A stretch of DNA of 40,086 bases, taken from the IMG/VR virus record IMGVR_UViG_3300035703_000188, positions 1 to 40,086 of that record. One strand, given 5' to 3'. The notes under the pieces are model-generated. The model was not told the DNA's origin and searched no databases. It saw only the letters and a list, made by a program, of their open reading frames with translations. The stretch is from a virus. Shown here in pieces: positions 22,359 through 29,408 of the stretch. Both the position numbers and the translations under genes were made by a program. Numbering within the stretch: the stretch's first letter is position 1; each line of letters begins with the position of its first letter.

Positions 22359-22669
22359 ACGACACAGACCAAGCACTCCACGCATTGCTGCGGCTACAGA
22401 AGCGACTCATCGGACGAGGCAGCGGTGCGTCTTGCTGTACGGATGCGAAGATCGTCAAGATCCGTGAGGATTTCAAGACGATCAAGGACACTCTCGCCAA
22501 CCTTGCAGCCGAGCGCGACGAGGCGAGGCGTTCTTGCTGTGAGTTCGCAGCGATGGTTGATTCAGCAGACACCGTCGTGATGTATGTGGACAGCAATCGT
22601 TTCCATGAGATCGCCATGAGGTACATGAAATCCCGTGGCTGGGACTGCTTCAAGGAGGACGGCAAGTGA
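22355..22669 (+). CDS. Small coiled protein with C-terminal GWDCF motif, paralogue
   Basis: 104 residues from GTG 22355 (overlaps previous TGA). LAAERDEARRSCCEFAAMVD corresponds to the AERDEARR block of the gene at 21952, and it ends SRGWDCFKEDGK, again like that gene. It is thus a second, longer copy of the same theme with an extra N-terminal helix. Function unknown. Confidence 0.6.
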   Translation: MNDTDQALHALLRLQKRLIGRGSGASCCTDAKIVKIREDFKTIKDTLANLAAERDEARRSCCEFAAMVDSADTVVMYVDSNRFHEIAMRYMKSRGWDCFKEDGK

Positions 22670-22839
22670 ACGACATCGAACTCACGGAGTGGCTGCTTCG
22701 GCAGAAAGGCACCACCGCCACGGTCGGGATGATCGCCGTGCAGCGCATCAAGGAACTGAAGCGCGAACTGGCCCGCGCCAACCAGCGGCTCGGGCTGTAT
22801 ATGCACCACGCATCCAAGAAGAAGCGAGGCAAGGCATGA
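22666..22839 (+). CDS. Tiny protein, unknown function
   Basis: 57 residues from GTG 22666, overlapping the previous TGA. It is helical and charged, with NDIELTEWLLRQKGTTATVG and KRELARANQRLGLYMHHASK ending in KKKRGKA. AAGGAGGA lies upstream. It may bind nucleic acid, but only charge supports that. Confidence 0.5.
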   Translation: MNDIELTEWLLRQKGTTATVGMIAVQRIKELKRELARANQRLGLYMHHASKKKRGKA

Positions 22840-23690
22840 GCCTCACCCTCATCGACAAGCGCACCGGGGAGGTCACCTTCGACGGGGAGCGCGCGCGGCG
22901 CGGTCTGCCGTGTCCGATCTGCGAACACCTGCACCGGAACCCGTCGTGGTGCCTGATCGACCGGGCGCGCGGCTTGGTCATCTGCCCACGGGTGGAGTCC
23001 AAGCGTAAGTGCGGCGATGCCGGATGGCTGCACCGAACAGACGGGCAGGATTTCGGCGCGCTCGGCCCCGTTGCCCGACCCGTCAAGCCGCGAGGTCAGG
23101 ACGAGCAGCCTGACTTCGGGCCGCGCTGGCAACGCGCGCAGGCACGCGCGACGGATGCGGACATCGCCGCGCTGGCCGAACGGCTTGCGCTGCCCGAGGC
23201 GTATGTCCGCATGGTGCCGTGCGGCATGGACGGCTCCGCATGGGCTTTCCCGATGCAGCACGGCGGCACCATCGTCGGGCTGAAGTTGCGAACGACCGAC
23301 GGCGCGAAGATATGCGCGAAGGGCAGCAGACTCGGCCTCATCGTCCCGCCGTCGTTCAGGCCCGAATGCGACGAGGTGTGGCTGACCGAGGGCGAGAGCG
23401 ACCTGATGGCCGCTGTGGGGGCTTGGGGCGTGAACGCCGTGGCCCGACCGGGCTGTACGGCTTGCACGGGGCAGGTGGCGCGCCTCGCGTGGGGCAAGCA
23501 TCTCGTCATCCTCGCGGACAACGATGCACCCGGCAAGGCTGGCGCGGCACGGCTGGCGGCTGATTGCTTGGTCGGCGCGAAGACGGCGACGGTGCTTGCA
23601 CCGCCAGCGAAGGATGTCAGGGATTGGGTCCGACGAGGCGCGACGGCGGCTGATGTCCGCTGGCGGCTCAAGTCACGGCGCGGCTGGTAG
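22836..23690 (+). CDS. TOPRIM primase-like protein with zinc-finger start
   Basis: 284 residues from ATG 22836 (overlaps previous TGA). The N-terminus has a zinc-finger-like set (PCPICEHLHRNPSWCLI and ICPRVESKRKC), as in DNA primases. A TOPRIM-type region follows: VWLTEGESDLMAAVGAWGV (Glu motif, about residue 183) and LVILADNDAPGKAGAARL (Asp-x-Asp motif, about 224). The GTIVGLKLRTTDG strands precede it. No primase/helicase C-terminal domain is attached, so the helicase upstream may serve separately. It ends the early operon. Confidence 0.8.
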   Translation: MSLTLIDKRTGEVTFDGERARRGLPCPICEHLHRNPSWCLIDRARGLVICPRVESKRKCGDAGWLHRTDGQDFGALGPVARPVKPRGQDEQPDFGPRWQRAQARATDADIAALAERLALPEAYVRMVPCGMDGSAWAFPMQHGGTIVGLKLRTTDGAKICAKGSRLGLIVPPSFRPECDEVWLTEGESDLMAAVGAWGVNAVARPGCTACTGQVARLAWGKHLVILADNDAPGKAGAARLAADCLVGAKTATVLAPPAKDVRDWVRRGATAADVRWRLKSRRGW

Positions 23691-23713
23691 GCTGCAGGCA
23701 GGATTCAATGAAA

Positions 23714-23750
23714 GGCGCGCGACGGCTTCGGCTGTCGCGCGCCTTTTTTC
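23714..23750 (+). terminator. Rho-independent terminator
   Basis: GGCGCGCGACGGC (23714-23726), loop TTCG (23727-23730), and GCTGTCGCGCGCC (23731-23743) pair with one G-U, followed by six T (23744-23749). It is a textbook terminator and closes the early operon after the TOPRIM gene. Confidence 0.93.
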
Positions 23751-23774
23751 TTTGGCGCGCGTAGGCTGCGCAGC

Positions 23775-23993
23775 GTGGAGCCTGAACCGGAAAGCCCGTG
23801 TTCGGAGTGCTTTCACAAGCGCCGCGCTTGCGAGGAGCGCGCTGCACGTTGGATTCAATCGCTGATGTGGGTGGATGACGAGTTAGCCATCGTCATCAGT
23901 TACCTTGACTACCACCGCGCGCGAAGCGAGCGGCGGGAGTACGTCGAACAACTACGCAAGAGGCTGCTATGGCTGCGACACAACATCAAGTGA
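23775..23993 (+). CDS. Small Cys-containing protein, unknown function
   Basis: 72 residues from GTG 23775, right after the terminator. EPESPCSECFHKRRACEERA has a C-x2-C and a third Cys that may bind zinc; a helical Trp/Arg-rich C-terminus (VEQLRKRLLWLRHNIK) follows. No good ribosome site is seen. It overlaps the RusA gene at its 3' end. Confidence 0.5.
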   Translation: MEPEPESPCSECFHKRRACEERAARWIQSLMWVDDELAIVISYLDYHRARSERREYVEQLRKRLLWLRHNIK

Positions 23994-24412
23994 AGTACCA
24001 GTTTGTGGTGCTCGGCAAGCCAATCGCACAGCCGCGCCATCGCGTTGCCTGTCAAGGTGGCTATCCGCGCGTCTACCTACCGCACGACCACCCGGTGCAC
24101 GAGTACAAACTGCGGATCGTGGACGGCGCGCGGCACGCGAACATCCCTCTCATCGAAGGGCCTATCCGCATCGACATCATGTTCTCCTTCAAGCGCAAGG
24201 GCAACAAGCCGAGGGAGTTCAAGATCAGCAAGCCGGACTTGGACAACTTGGACAAGGCCGTGATGGACGCGCTGACGGAAGCCGGAGTGTGGGGAGATGA
24301 CGCGCAGGTCGTTGAGAAGCATTCGCTCAAGGTCTGGAACACGACTGACGCCACGAGCATCTTCCTGTCGCCGCTCCAGTTCGGACTGAACGAACGGCTG
24401 CACGGTTCCTGA
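23969..24412 (+). CDS. rusA: RusA-like Holliday-junction resolvase
   Basis: 147 residues from ATG 23969. VLGKPIAQPRHRVACQGG, then RIDIMFSFKRKGNK and the RusA signature KPDLDNLDKAVMDALTEAGV followed by WGDDAQVVE (residues about 88-116), with the acidic residues that bind metal. These nucleases resolve four-way junctions made during recombination and help trim replicating phage DNA. It is followed at once by the HNH gene. Confidence 0.88.
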   Translation: MAATQHQVKYQFVVLGKPIAQPRHRVACQGGYPRVYLPHDHPVHEYKLRIVDGARHANIPLIEGPIRIDIMFSFKRKGNKPREFKISKPDLDNLDKAVMDALTEAGVWGDDAQVVEKHSLKVWNTTDATSIFLSPLQFGLNERLHGS

Positions 24413-25071
24413 TGCCGTGGAAGCCTCCTGCCGTTGGCGGCAAGCGCTCGCCGTATGACGCGCGCTGGCAGCGCATCCGGAACGCGACGCTGCAGGCCGA
24501 GCCGCTTTGTAGGCTTTGCAGGGCGGCAGGCAGGACGGTGCCCGCGACCATCGTGGACCACATCAAGCCGCTTGCCGAGGGAGGCACGCACGCTGCCGAG
24601 AACCTGCAGCCGCTCTGCAAGCGCTGTCACGACGCCGTCAAGACGCCATCCGACGTGGCCGCGCGCACTCGCGCCGACGCCGTGGCGCTTCGCATCGTCG
24701 CGGTGGCATTCGGCGTGACGATGGCGGGCTCGGGAGTCGTGGACCAGCGGGAGTTGCGGCGCGTCTTCGCCGCTGGCATGGGCTGGCAGTCGGCGCACGT
24801 TCTCTCGCTCGCCGCGATGGATGGCATCGTCGCCGCCGCCATGCGAGGCGACCTTCCGAGGCTGACGGCGGTCATCGTGACCGACGATGCGAGGTGGGCG
24901 CGAGCCGCCGCAGTCATGCTCGGTACTGACGCGGCGGTGCAGCCGCTCGCAGACAACGTGGCGAATGGCGAGCGGGGCTCAGAGGCGGCATGGCTTTACG
25001 AGCGCTACGGTCTTGAGCGCGAGGCGCGTATGCCCGAGGTGCACGGGCGGCAATCTCCGCGCGCTTGCTAG
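24412..25071 (+). CDS. HNH endonuclease-domain protein with long C-terminal extension
   Basis: 219 residues, start at ATG 24412 overlapping the RusA TGA. The N-terminal 85 residues have the HNH core: CRLCRAAGRTVPATIVDHIK, PLAEGGTHAAENLQPLCKRC and the final HDAVK. HNH proteins nick DNA and often work with terminase. The C-terminal 130 residues (after about 90) are Ala-rich and not part of HNH; they resemble in shape the nucleotide-binding folds fused to some phage HNH proteins, but no Walker A motif is present. No function is claimed for it. Confidence 0.75.
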   Translation: MPWKPPAVGGKRSPYDARWQRIRNATLQAEPLCRLCRAAGRTVPATIVDHIKPLAEGGTHAAENLQPLCKRCHDAVKTPSDVAARTRADAVALRIVAVAFGVTMAGSGVVDQRELRRVFAAGMGWQSAHVLSLAAMDGIVAAAMRGDLPRLTAVIVTDDARWARAAAVMLGTDAAVQPLADNVANGERGSEAAWLYERYGLEREARMPEVHGRQSPRAC

Positions 25072-25080
25072 CATGGCGGC

Positions 25081-25692
25081 ATGACTGGCTTCCAAGACCG
25101 CATCGTGGAGTTCAAGCGAGTTCCGGCAGACGAACTGCAGCCGCATCCGCAGAACTGGCGAACGCATCCGAAGGAGCAAGCCAGCGCGCTGCAGGCCGTT
25201 CTCTCTCAGGTCGGCATCGCTGGCGCTGTCGTGGCGCGCCGCTGCGAGGACGGCTCGCTGCAACTGATTGACGGACACCTGCGCCGCGAGACGCTGGCTG
25301 GCGCGCTCGTCCCGACGCTGATCGTGGACCTGACGGAACACGAGGCGCAGCAGATGCTCGCGACGATGGACCCGCTCGCAGCGATGGCTGGCAAGGACTC
25401 GGAGCGGCTTGCCGAACTGTTCGCCGACCTTGCCAAGCAGGGAGACGAACTGGCGAGGACGGTGTGGCCCGACTACGTGATGGACCCGCTGCTCGCCGTG
25501 GACTGGCAGCCACCGAAGTCGCAAGGCGATTCGGTCGCCCGCGAGGAAGCCGCGCCAAAGGCGCTCGCGCTGACCGAGGCGGCGCGCGAGGTGCTGGACG
25601 AGGCCGTGGCGATGTACCGAGAGGACAACGGGGCCGAGGTGTCCGAGGAAGAAGCGCTTGTCGGCATCTGCCGCGCCTATCTCGCGCAATGA
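25081..25692 (+). CDS. ParB/sulfiredoxin-fold protein, possible partner of the DNA modification genes
   Basis: 203 residues. A ParB-fold core (residues about 5-85) is shown by NWRTHPKEQASALQAVLSQV, AVVARRCEDGSLQLIDGHLR (the ParB box) and LIVDLTEHEAQQMLATMDPL; acidic helices follow. The stop overlaps the DpdA start (ATGA at 25689), so the pair is translated together. In bacterial Dpd systems a ParB-fold protein (DpdB) accompanies DpdA; an equivalent role here is my inference. The other ParB-like gene (18969) is elsewhere and looks different. Confidence 0.75.
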   Translation: MTGFQDRIVEFKRVPADELQPHPQNWRTHPKEQASALQAVLSQVGIAGAVVARRCEDGSLQLIDGHLRRETLAGALVPTLIVDLTEHEAQQMLATMDPLAAMAGKDSERLAELFADLAKQGDELARTVWPDYVMDPLLAVDWQPPKSQGDSVAREEAAPKALALTEAAREVLDEAVAMYREDNGAEVSEEEALVGICRAYLAQ

Positions 25693-26483
25693 CGTGGCGA
25701 CCTTCCTTCCTCGTCTCCTACGTGGCAGTCCGGAGCGCGGTGCGATCCGGCGTCCTCTCGGTCTGTGACGAGTGGGTGCTGGACAGCGGCGCGTACAGCG
25801 CCCTCACCAGCGGCAAGCGGATCGACTTGTCGCAGTACATAGATGACTGCCACGCCTTGCTGCGCGGCCCCAATCCTCCTTCGCGCATCTTCGCGCTGGA
25901 TGTCATCGGTGACCCGGAGGCAAGCGCGCGAAACACGGAGGAGATGCGGCGGCAGGGCATCGACGCCATCGCGACCTTCCACTACGGATCGCCGTGGCAC
26001 TACCTGAAGGACGTGGCCAAGCCGGGCAAGTGCGCCTTCGGAGGCATGGTGGCCCGGGCAAAGGGCGGCTTCGGCGTGCGGCTGACACGGGAGCGCAGGC
26101 TGGCATTCCTTGAGGAGTGCTTTGCCCGGGCGTGGCCCGTCTGGTCACACGGCTTCGGCTGCTGCGATGCCATGCTCCTGTCGCGGCTCCCGCTGGCGTC
26201 CGTGGACGCCACGTCGTGGATATTCGCGCTCTCGCGCTACGGCAACATTCAGTACCTGCCGGGGCTCAACAACTCCGGGCTTCGTGCATCGAAGGACCGC
26301 AGCGCGTACAACAGTGCCGTGCGCGGACAGATCGACTACTTCAGGCGCATGGAGAGCGATGCCCAACAGAAGTGGGCTCCGATGCTGGCGGCGAAGGGAT
26401 ACGGCACCGTCCGTCTGCGCTACGCGCTCTCAGGCAGCGGCGACCGACAGCACTTTGAGGACTACTTGCGGAGGCACGCATGA
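25689..26483 (+). CDS. dpdA: DpdA-like DNA transglycosylase (tRNA-guanine transglycosylase fold)
   Basis: 264 residues from ATG 25689. A TIM-barrel with the queuine tRNA-ribosyltransferase pattern: VLDSGAYSALTSGKRIDL (first catalytic Asp), IFALDVIGDPEASARNTEEM, GIDAIATFHYGSPWHYL, FGGMV, and HGFGCCDAMLL then SVDATSWIFALSRYGN (second Asp region). DpdA proteins exchange guanine in DNA for 7-deazaguanine bases, protecting phage DNA from restriction. The four following genes make preQ0, the substrate, which fits strongly. The length is short for a TGT, as in phage DpdA. The zinc site of tRNA TGTs is not evident. Confidence 0.85.
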   Translation: MTWRPSFLVSYVAVRSAVRSGVLSVCDEWVLDSGAYSALTSGKRIDLSQYIDDCHALLRGPNPPSRIFALDVIGDPEASARNTEEMRRQGIDAIATFHYGSPWHYLKDVAKPGKCAFGGMVARAKGGFGVRLTRERRLAFLEECFARAWPVWSHGFGCCDAMLLSRLPLASVDATSWIFALSRYGNIQYLPGLNNSGLRASKDRSAYNSAVRGQIDYFRRMESDAQQKWAPMLAAKGYGTVRLRYALSGSGDRQHFEDYLRRHA

Positions 26484-27142
26484 ATCGGACGGTCGTACTT
26501 CTATCGGGCGGGCTTGACTCCACGGTGCTCGCGGCTGCCCTCGCGAAGCGGCACGAGGTGCACGCGCTCACGATCCACTACGGGCAGCGCCACGCCATCG
26601 AACTGCTCGCGGCAAAGCGAGTCGCGGAAGCGCTCGCCATCCCGCATCGGCAAGTGGACCTGCGCGACTTCGGCAAGTTACTGCCGAACAGTTCGCAGAC
26701 AGACGTGACCGTGGCCGTGCCGCACGGGCACTACGAGGAGGAGTCGATGCGAACGACTGTCGTGCCGAACAGGAACATGGTGATGCTCGCCGTGGCTGCG
26801 GGGCACGCGCTCGCGATTGGGGCGCGCTCGGTCGCGATTGCCGCGCACGCTGGCGACCACGCCGTGTACCCGGACTGCCGCGAGGAGTTCTTCACGGCGT
26901 TCGTCCGCGCCGTCAGGCAGGGAAACTGGGATGCCGAAGGATTCACCGTTGACAGGCCGTTCGTCGGCGCGTCGAAAGCGGACATCGTGACGCTTGGCGT
27001 TGCCGAGGGCGCGCCACTCGCGCTCTCGTACTCGTGCTACGAAGGCAAGTCGAAGCACTGCGGCAAGTGCGGCACGTGCGTGGAGAGGCGCGAAGCGTTC
27101 TCGCTGGCTGGCGTGGTCGATCCAACGGAGTACGAGCCATGA
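26480..27142 (+). CDS. queC: QueC, 7-cyano-7-deazaguanine synthase
   Basis: 220 residues, ATG 26480 overlapping the DpdA TGA. The PP-loop LSGGLDSTVLAAALAKR near the N-terminus binds ATP; the VPNRNMVMLAVAAGHALAIG and AAHAGDHAVYPDCREEF parts are typical. Four zinc Cys lie in SCYEGKSKHCGKCGTCVERR. It turns 7-carboxy-7-deazaguanine to preQ0 using ATP and ammonia. Standard length and intact motifs suggest an active enzyme. Confidence 0.95.
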   Translation: MNRTVVLLSGGLDSTVLAAALAKRHEVHALTIHYGQRHAIELLAAKRVAEALAIPHRQVDLRDFGKLLPNSSQTDVTVAVPHGHYEEESMRTTVVPNRNMVMLAVAAGHALAIGARSVAIAAHAGDHAVYPDCREEFFTAFVRAVRQGNWDAEGFTVDRPFVGASKADIVTLGVAEGAPLALSYSCYEGKSKHCGKCGTCVERREAFSLAGVVDPTEYEP

Positions 27143-27549
27143 TGATCCGTCGCCGATATCGCTTCTACGCCGCGCATCGCAACCCGGGGCTGGCGGACAA
27201 GTGCGCGCGCCTGCACGGGCACCGCTACGGCGTGGAGGTCACGCTCGTCCTTCCTCCGTCGCGCCACGGCGTCACGACGCTGTTCTGCGACATCGACGCG
27301 CGGCTCGCGCCCATCTTCGACGCGCTGGACCACCGGACGCTGCTTGCCGCTGACGATCCGCTCTGCCATCCGCTCGCCGAGAGCGTGGTGCGCCTCCCGT
27401 TCGCGAGCAGCGCGGAGAACCTAGCGGCATGGCTCCTCGGGCGCTGCGCGCAGGCGATGCCCGGGTGCGTCGAATCACTGGCATTGACTGAGACGGACAG
27501 CGCCACGGTGGTCGCGACCGTCGATGACCTTTCGGAGTGGCCGCGATGA
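27139..27549 (+). CDS. queD: QueD-like 6-carboxytetrahydropterin synthase
   Basis: 136 residues from ATG 27139, overlapping the QueC TGA; ATG 27142 is an alternative. FYAAHRNPG with KCARLHGHRYGVEV carries the zinc His residues and the catalytic Cys of the C-x3-H-G-H signature; ALDHRTL carries the catalytic His-Asp pair, and SSAENLAAWLL holds the pterin-binding Glu. It makes 6-carboxy-5,6,7,8-tetrahydropterin from dihydroneopterin triphosphate, the second step of preQ0 synthesis. Confidence 0.93.
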   Translation: MMIRRRYRFYAAHRNPGLADKCARLHGHRYGVEVTLVLPPSRHGVTTLFCDIDARLAPIFDALDHRTLLAADDPLCHPLAESVVRLPFASSAENLAAWLLGRCAQAMPGCVESLALTETDSATVVATVDDLSEWPR

Positions 27550-28181
27550 CTTACACGGTGAATGAGGTGTTCTGGTCGCCGCAAGGCGAGGGGATGCGCG
27601 CTGGCGAGATGTCCGTCTTCGTGCGCTTCACGGGCTGCAACCTGCGCTGCACGATGGAGCCGGGGCCGAGGAGCCCGGGCGGATTCGACTGCGACACGGA
27701 GTTCATGTCGGGACGCAAGATGACTGCGCCCGAAGTGCTCACGGCGGCGCGCGAGGCGTGCGGGCTCGGAGACGAGTACCTACGGAGTCACGGCGCATGG
27801 GCCGTCTTCACGGGCGGCGAGCCCGGGCTGCAGGTGGACCGCGCGCTGGTCGATGCCTTTCACGAAGCCGGATTCAGGTGCGCGATGGAGACGAACGGCA
27901 GCGTCAACGTCGATGGCCTCGGCCTAGATTGGATCACGGTGAGCCCGAAGGTGGCAGAGCACGCCGTGCGGCAGACCACCGCTACCGAAGTCAAGTACGT
28001 GCGAGGGTACGGACAGGCGCTACCGAAGCCCGCGTGCACGGCGACGTACCAACTCGTGAGCCCGGCATTCAACGGCCTCACGCTGGACCGCAAGGCACTT
28101 GAGTGGTGCCTCTCTCTCATCAAGGAAGACCCGTCATGGCGACTGAGTATTCAGATGCACAAGGCTTGGAACGTGCGCTGA
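27546..28181 (+). CDS. queE: QueE, 7-carboxy-7-deazaguanine synthase (radical SAM)
   Basis: 211 residues from ATG 27546 (overlaps the QueD TGA). NEVFWSPQGEGMRAGEMSVF and FVRFTGCNLRC begin the radical SAM core; a third Cys sits in FDCDTEF, 13 residues after the second, so the cluster spacing is C-x3-C-x13-C rather than C-x3-C-x2-C. VFTGGEPGLQVD and METNGSVNVDGL follow as usual. It ring-contracts the pterin to 7-carboxy-7-deazaguanine with S-adenosylmethionine. Some QueE families are known to have altered Cys spacing, so it is probably active. Confidence 0.9.
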   Translation: MTYTVNEVFWSPQGEGMRAGEMSVFVRFTGCNLRCTMEPGPRSPGGFDCDTEFMSGRKMTAPEVLTAAREACGLGDEYLRSHGAWAVFTGGEPGLQVDRALVDAFHEAGFRCAMETNGSVNVDGLGLDWITVSPKVAEHAVRQTTATEVKYVRGYGQALPKPACTATYQLVSPAFNGLTLDRKALEWCLSLIKEDPSWRLSIQMHKAWNVR

Positions 28182-28750
28182 CGGCACCGTTCGCGCCGAA
28201 CCCCGTACTGCAGGAAGCCTGTGTCGCCTACCTACTGCGCTGCATCGGCGAAGACCCGACGCGGCCCGGGCTCGTAGACACGCCAAGGCGCGTCGTGAAG
28301 GCGCTGGACGAGATGACCAGCGGACGCAACATGGATCCTGCGAAGGCGCTCGGGACCGTCTTTGACGAGGCGTGTGACGAGATGGTGCTCGTGCGCGGCA
28401 TTCGCTTCGTCTCGCTCTGCGAGCACCACCTCCTCCCGTTCGTAGGCGAGATGAGCGTGGGCTACGTGCCGAGCGGTCGCGTGGTCGGACTCTCCAAGAT
28501 TCCTCGCATGGTGGAGGCGTGGGCCCGTAGACCTTCGATGCAGGAGCGTCTGACGCAGCAGGTCGCGCACACTCTCCATGACGCGCTCGCGGCACGAGGC
28601 ACGGCGGTCGTTGCCCGAGCCAGCCACGCGTGCATGGGTTGTCGTGGCGTCCGCCAGCCCGATGCCGACATGGTGACCTCGTGCCTCCTTGGCGCAATGC
28701 GAAACGCAGACGCACGTGCTGAGTTCATGGCGCTCGCGGGCGTGGCATGA
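28136..28750 (+). CDS. folE: FolE, GTP cyclohydrolase I
   Basis: 204 residues from ATG 28136, overlapping the QueE gene by 46 bases with AAGGAAG upstream. Typical motifs: YLLRCIGEDPTRPGLVDTPR, FVSLCEHHLLPFVGEMSVGY (zinc Cys and His), GLSKIPRMVEAWARRPSMQE and ASHACMGCRGVRQ (third zinc ligand Cys). It converts GTP to dihydroneopterin triphosphate, the first step towards preQ0. It closes the modification operon, so the phage supplies the whole route from GTP. Confidence 0.95.
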   Translation: MATEYSDAQGLERALTAPFAPNPVLQEACVAYLLRCIGEDPTRPGLVDTPRRVVKALDEMTSGRNMDPAKALGTVFDEACDEMVLVRGIRFVSLCEHHLLPFVGEMSVGYVPSGRVVGLSKIPRMVEAWARRPSMQERLTQQVAHTLHDALAARGTAVVARASHACMGCRGVRQPDADMVTSCLLGAMRNADARAEFMALAGVA

Positions 28751-28925
28751 GGGGTATGGGGTGCCAATGATTGGCACTTTTGATCCCAGACCGCACCCCT
28801 GCCTCGCGCGCGCACGCTCCCGGGTTAGCGGGAACGCCCCTAGCCGCCTCGGAGAGCCGTCCGAGGGCCCGGAGCGGCCCGGAACCCTCCTCGCGGCCCC
28901 GAACGCCTCCTGACGCCTCCTCGCC
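28751..28925. other. Terminase leader, GC-rich with inverted repeats; no gene seen
   Basis: 175 bases between folE and the terminase small subunit. A 17-base dyad begins it (separate entry), followed by TCCCG-GGTTAG-CGGGA (28818-28833) and CCTCGGA-GAGCCG-TCCGAGG (28847-28866), then repeats of the type CGCCTCCT near 28909-28922. It lies just before the packaging genes, where late promoters and pac or cos sites are often found. I see no clear promoter. Confidence 0.4.
28761..28777. promoter_or_regulatory. 17-base palindrome of the GCCAA-N3-TTGGC class
   Basis: GTGCCAA-TGA-TTGGCAC, a perfect dyad with 7-base arms, lies 11 bases after the folE stop and about 150 bases before the terminase genes. 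It shares its core with the twin sites at 16771-16808, so the same DNA-binding protein may act on it, perhaps to control late expression. Confidence 0.5.
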
Positions 28926-29408
28926 ATGCCCGGACCACCTCCCAAGCCCACCGCCGCGATGCGCCTTGCCGGGTCGTGGCGCGCCGCCACCCGGAAGGGC
29001 GAGCCCGTCCTGCCGATCATCGTGCCGCAGCCACCGGAGTGGCTGGAGCCGCCAGCGAGGGAGGCGTGGGACGAGTTGGTGCGGGCGATTGGGCCGATGC
29101 GCGTCCTGACCGACGCCGACGCCATCGGGCTCGGACACTTGGCGGAGTACCTGTCGCGCTGGAAGCACGCGACGAAGCAACTCGCCCGCTACGGCGACGT
29201 GCTGCCCGTGAAGGATGACTCCGGTGCCATCATCGGCTTCAAGCGGTCGCCGTACGTCGCGATGCAGTTGGAGTACGGCCTCATGGTGCGGAGGATGATG
29301 CAGGAGTTCGGACTCACGCCGAGCGCGCGGACGCGCCTGACCCAAGAACATGACACGAAGCAAGTCGAAACCATCTTCAGCCGCAAAGCCGCGCTCACGC
29401 GCAAGTAA
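28926..29408 (+). CDS. terS: Terminase small subunit (P27 family)
   Basis: 160 residues. MPGPPPKPTAAMRLAGSWRA and a following LPIIVPQPPEWLEPPAREAW then AIGPMRVLTDADAIGLGHLA are typical of the P27 family of terminase small subunits, which recognise the packaging site and load DNA onto the large subunit. The C-terminus (RLTQEHDTKQVETIFSRKAA) overlaps the large subunit gene by 59 bases, a tight coupling. Confidence 0.88.
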   Translation: MPGPPPKPTAAMRLAGSWRAATRKGEPVLPIIVPQPPEWLEPPAREAWDELVRAIGPMRVLTDADAIGLGHLAEYLSRWKHATKQLARYGDVLPVKDDSGAIIGFKRSPYVAMQLEYGLMVRRMMQEFGLTPSARTRLTQEHDTKQVETIFSRKAALTRK

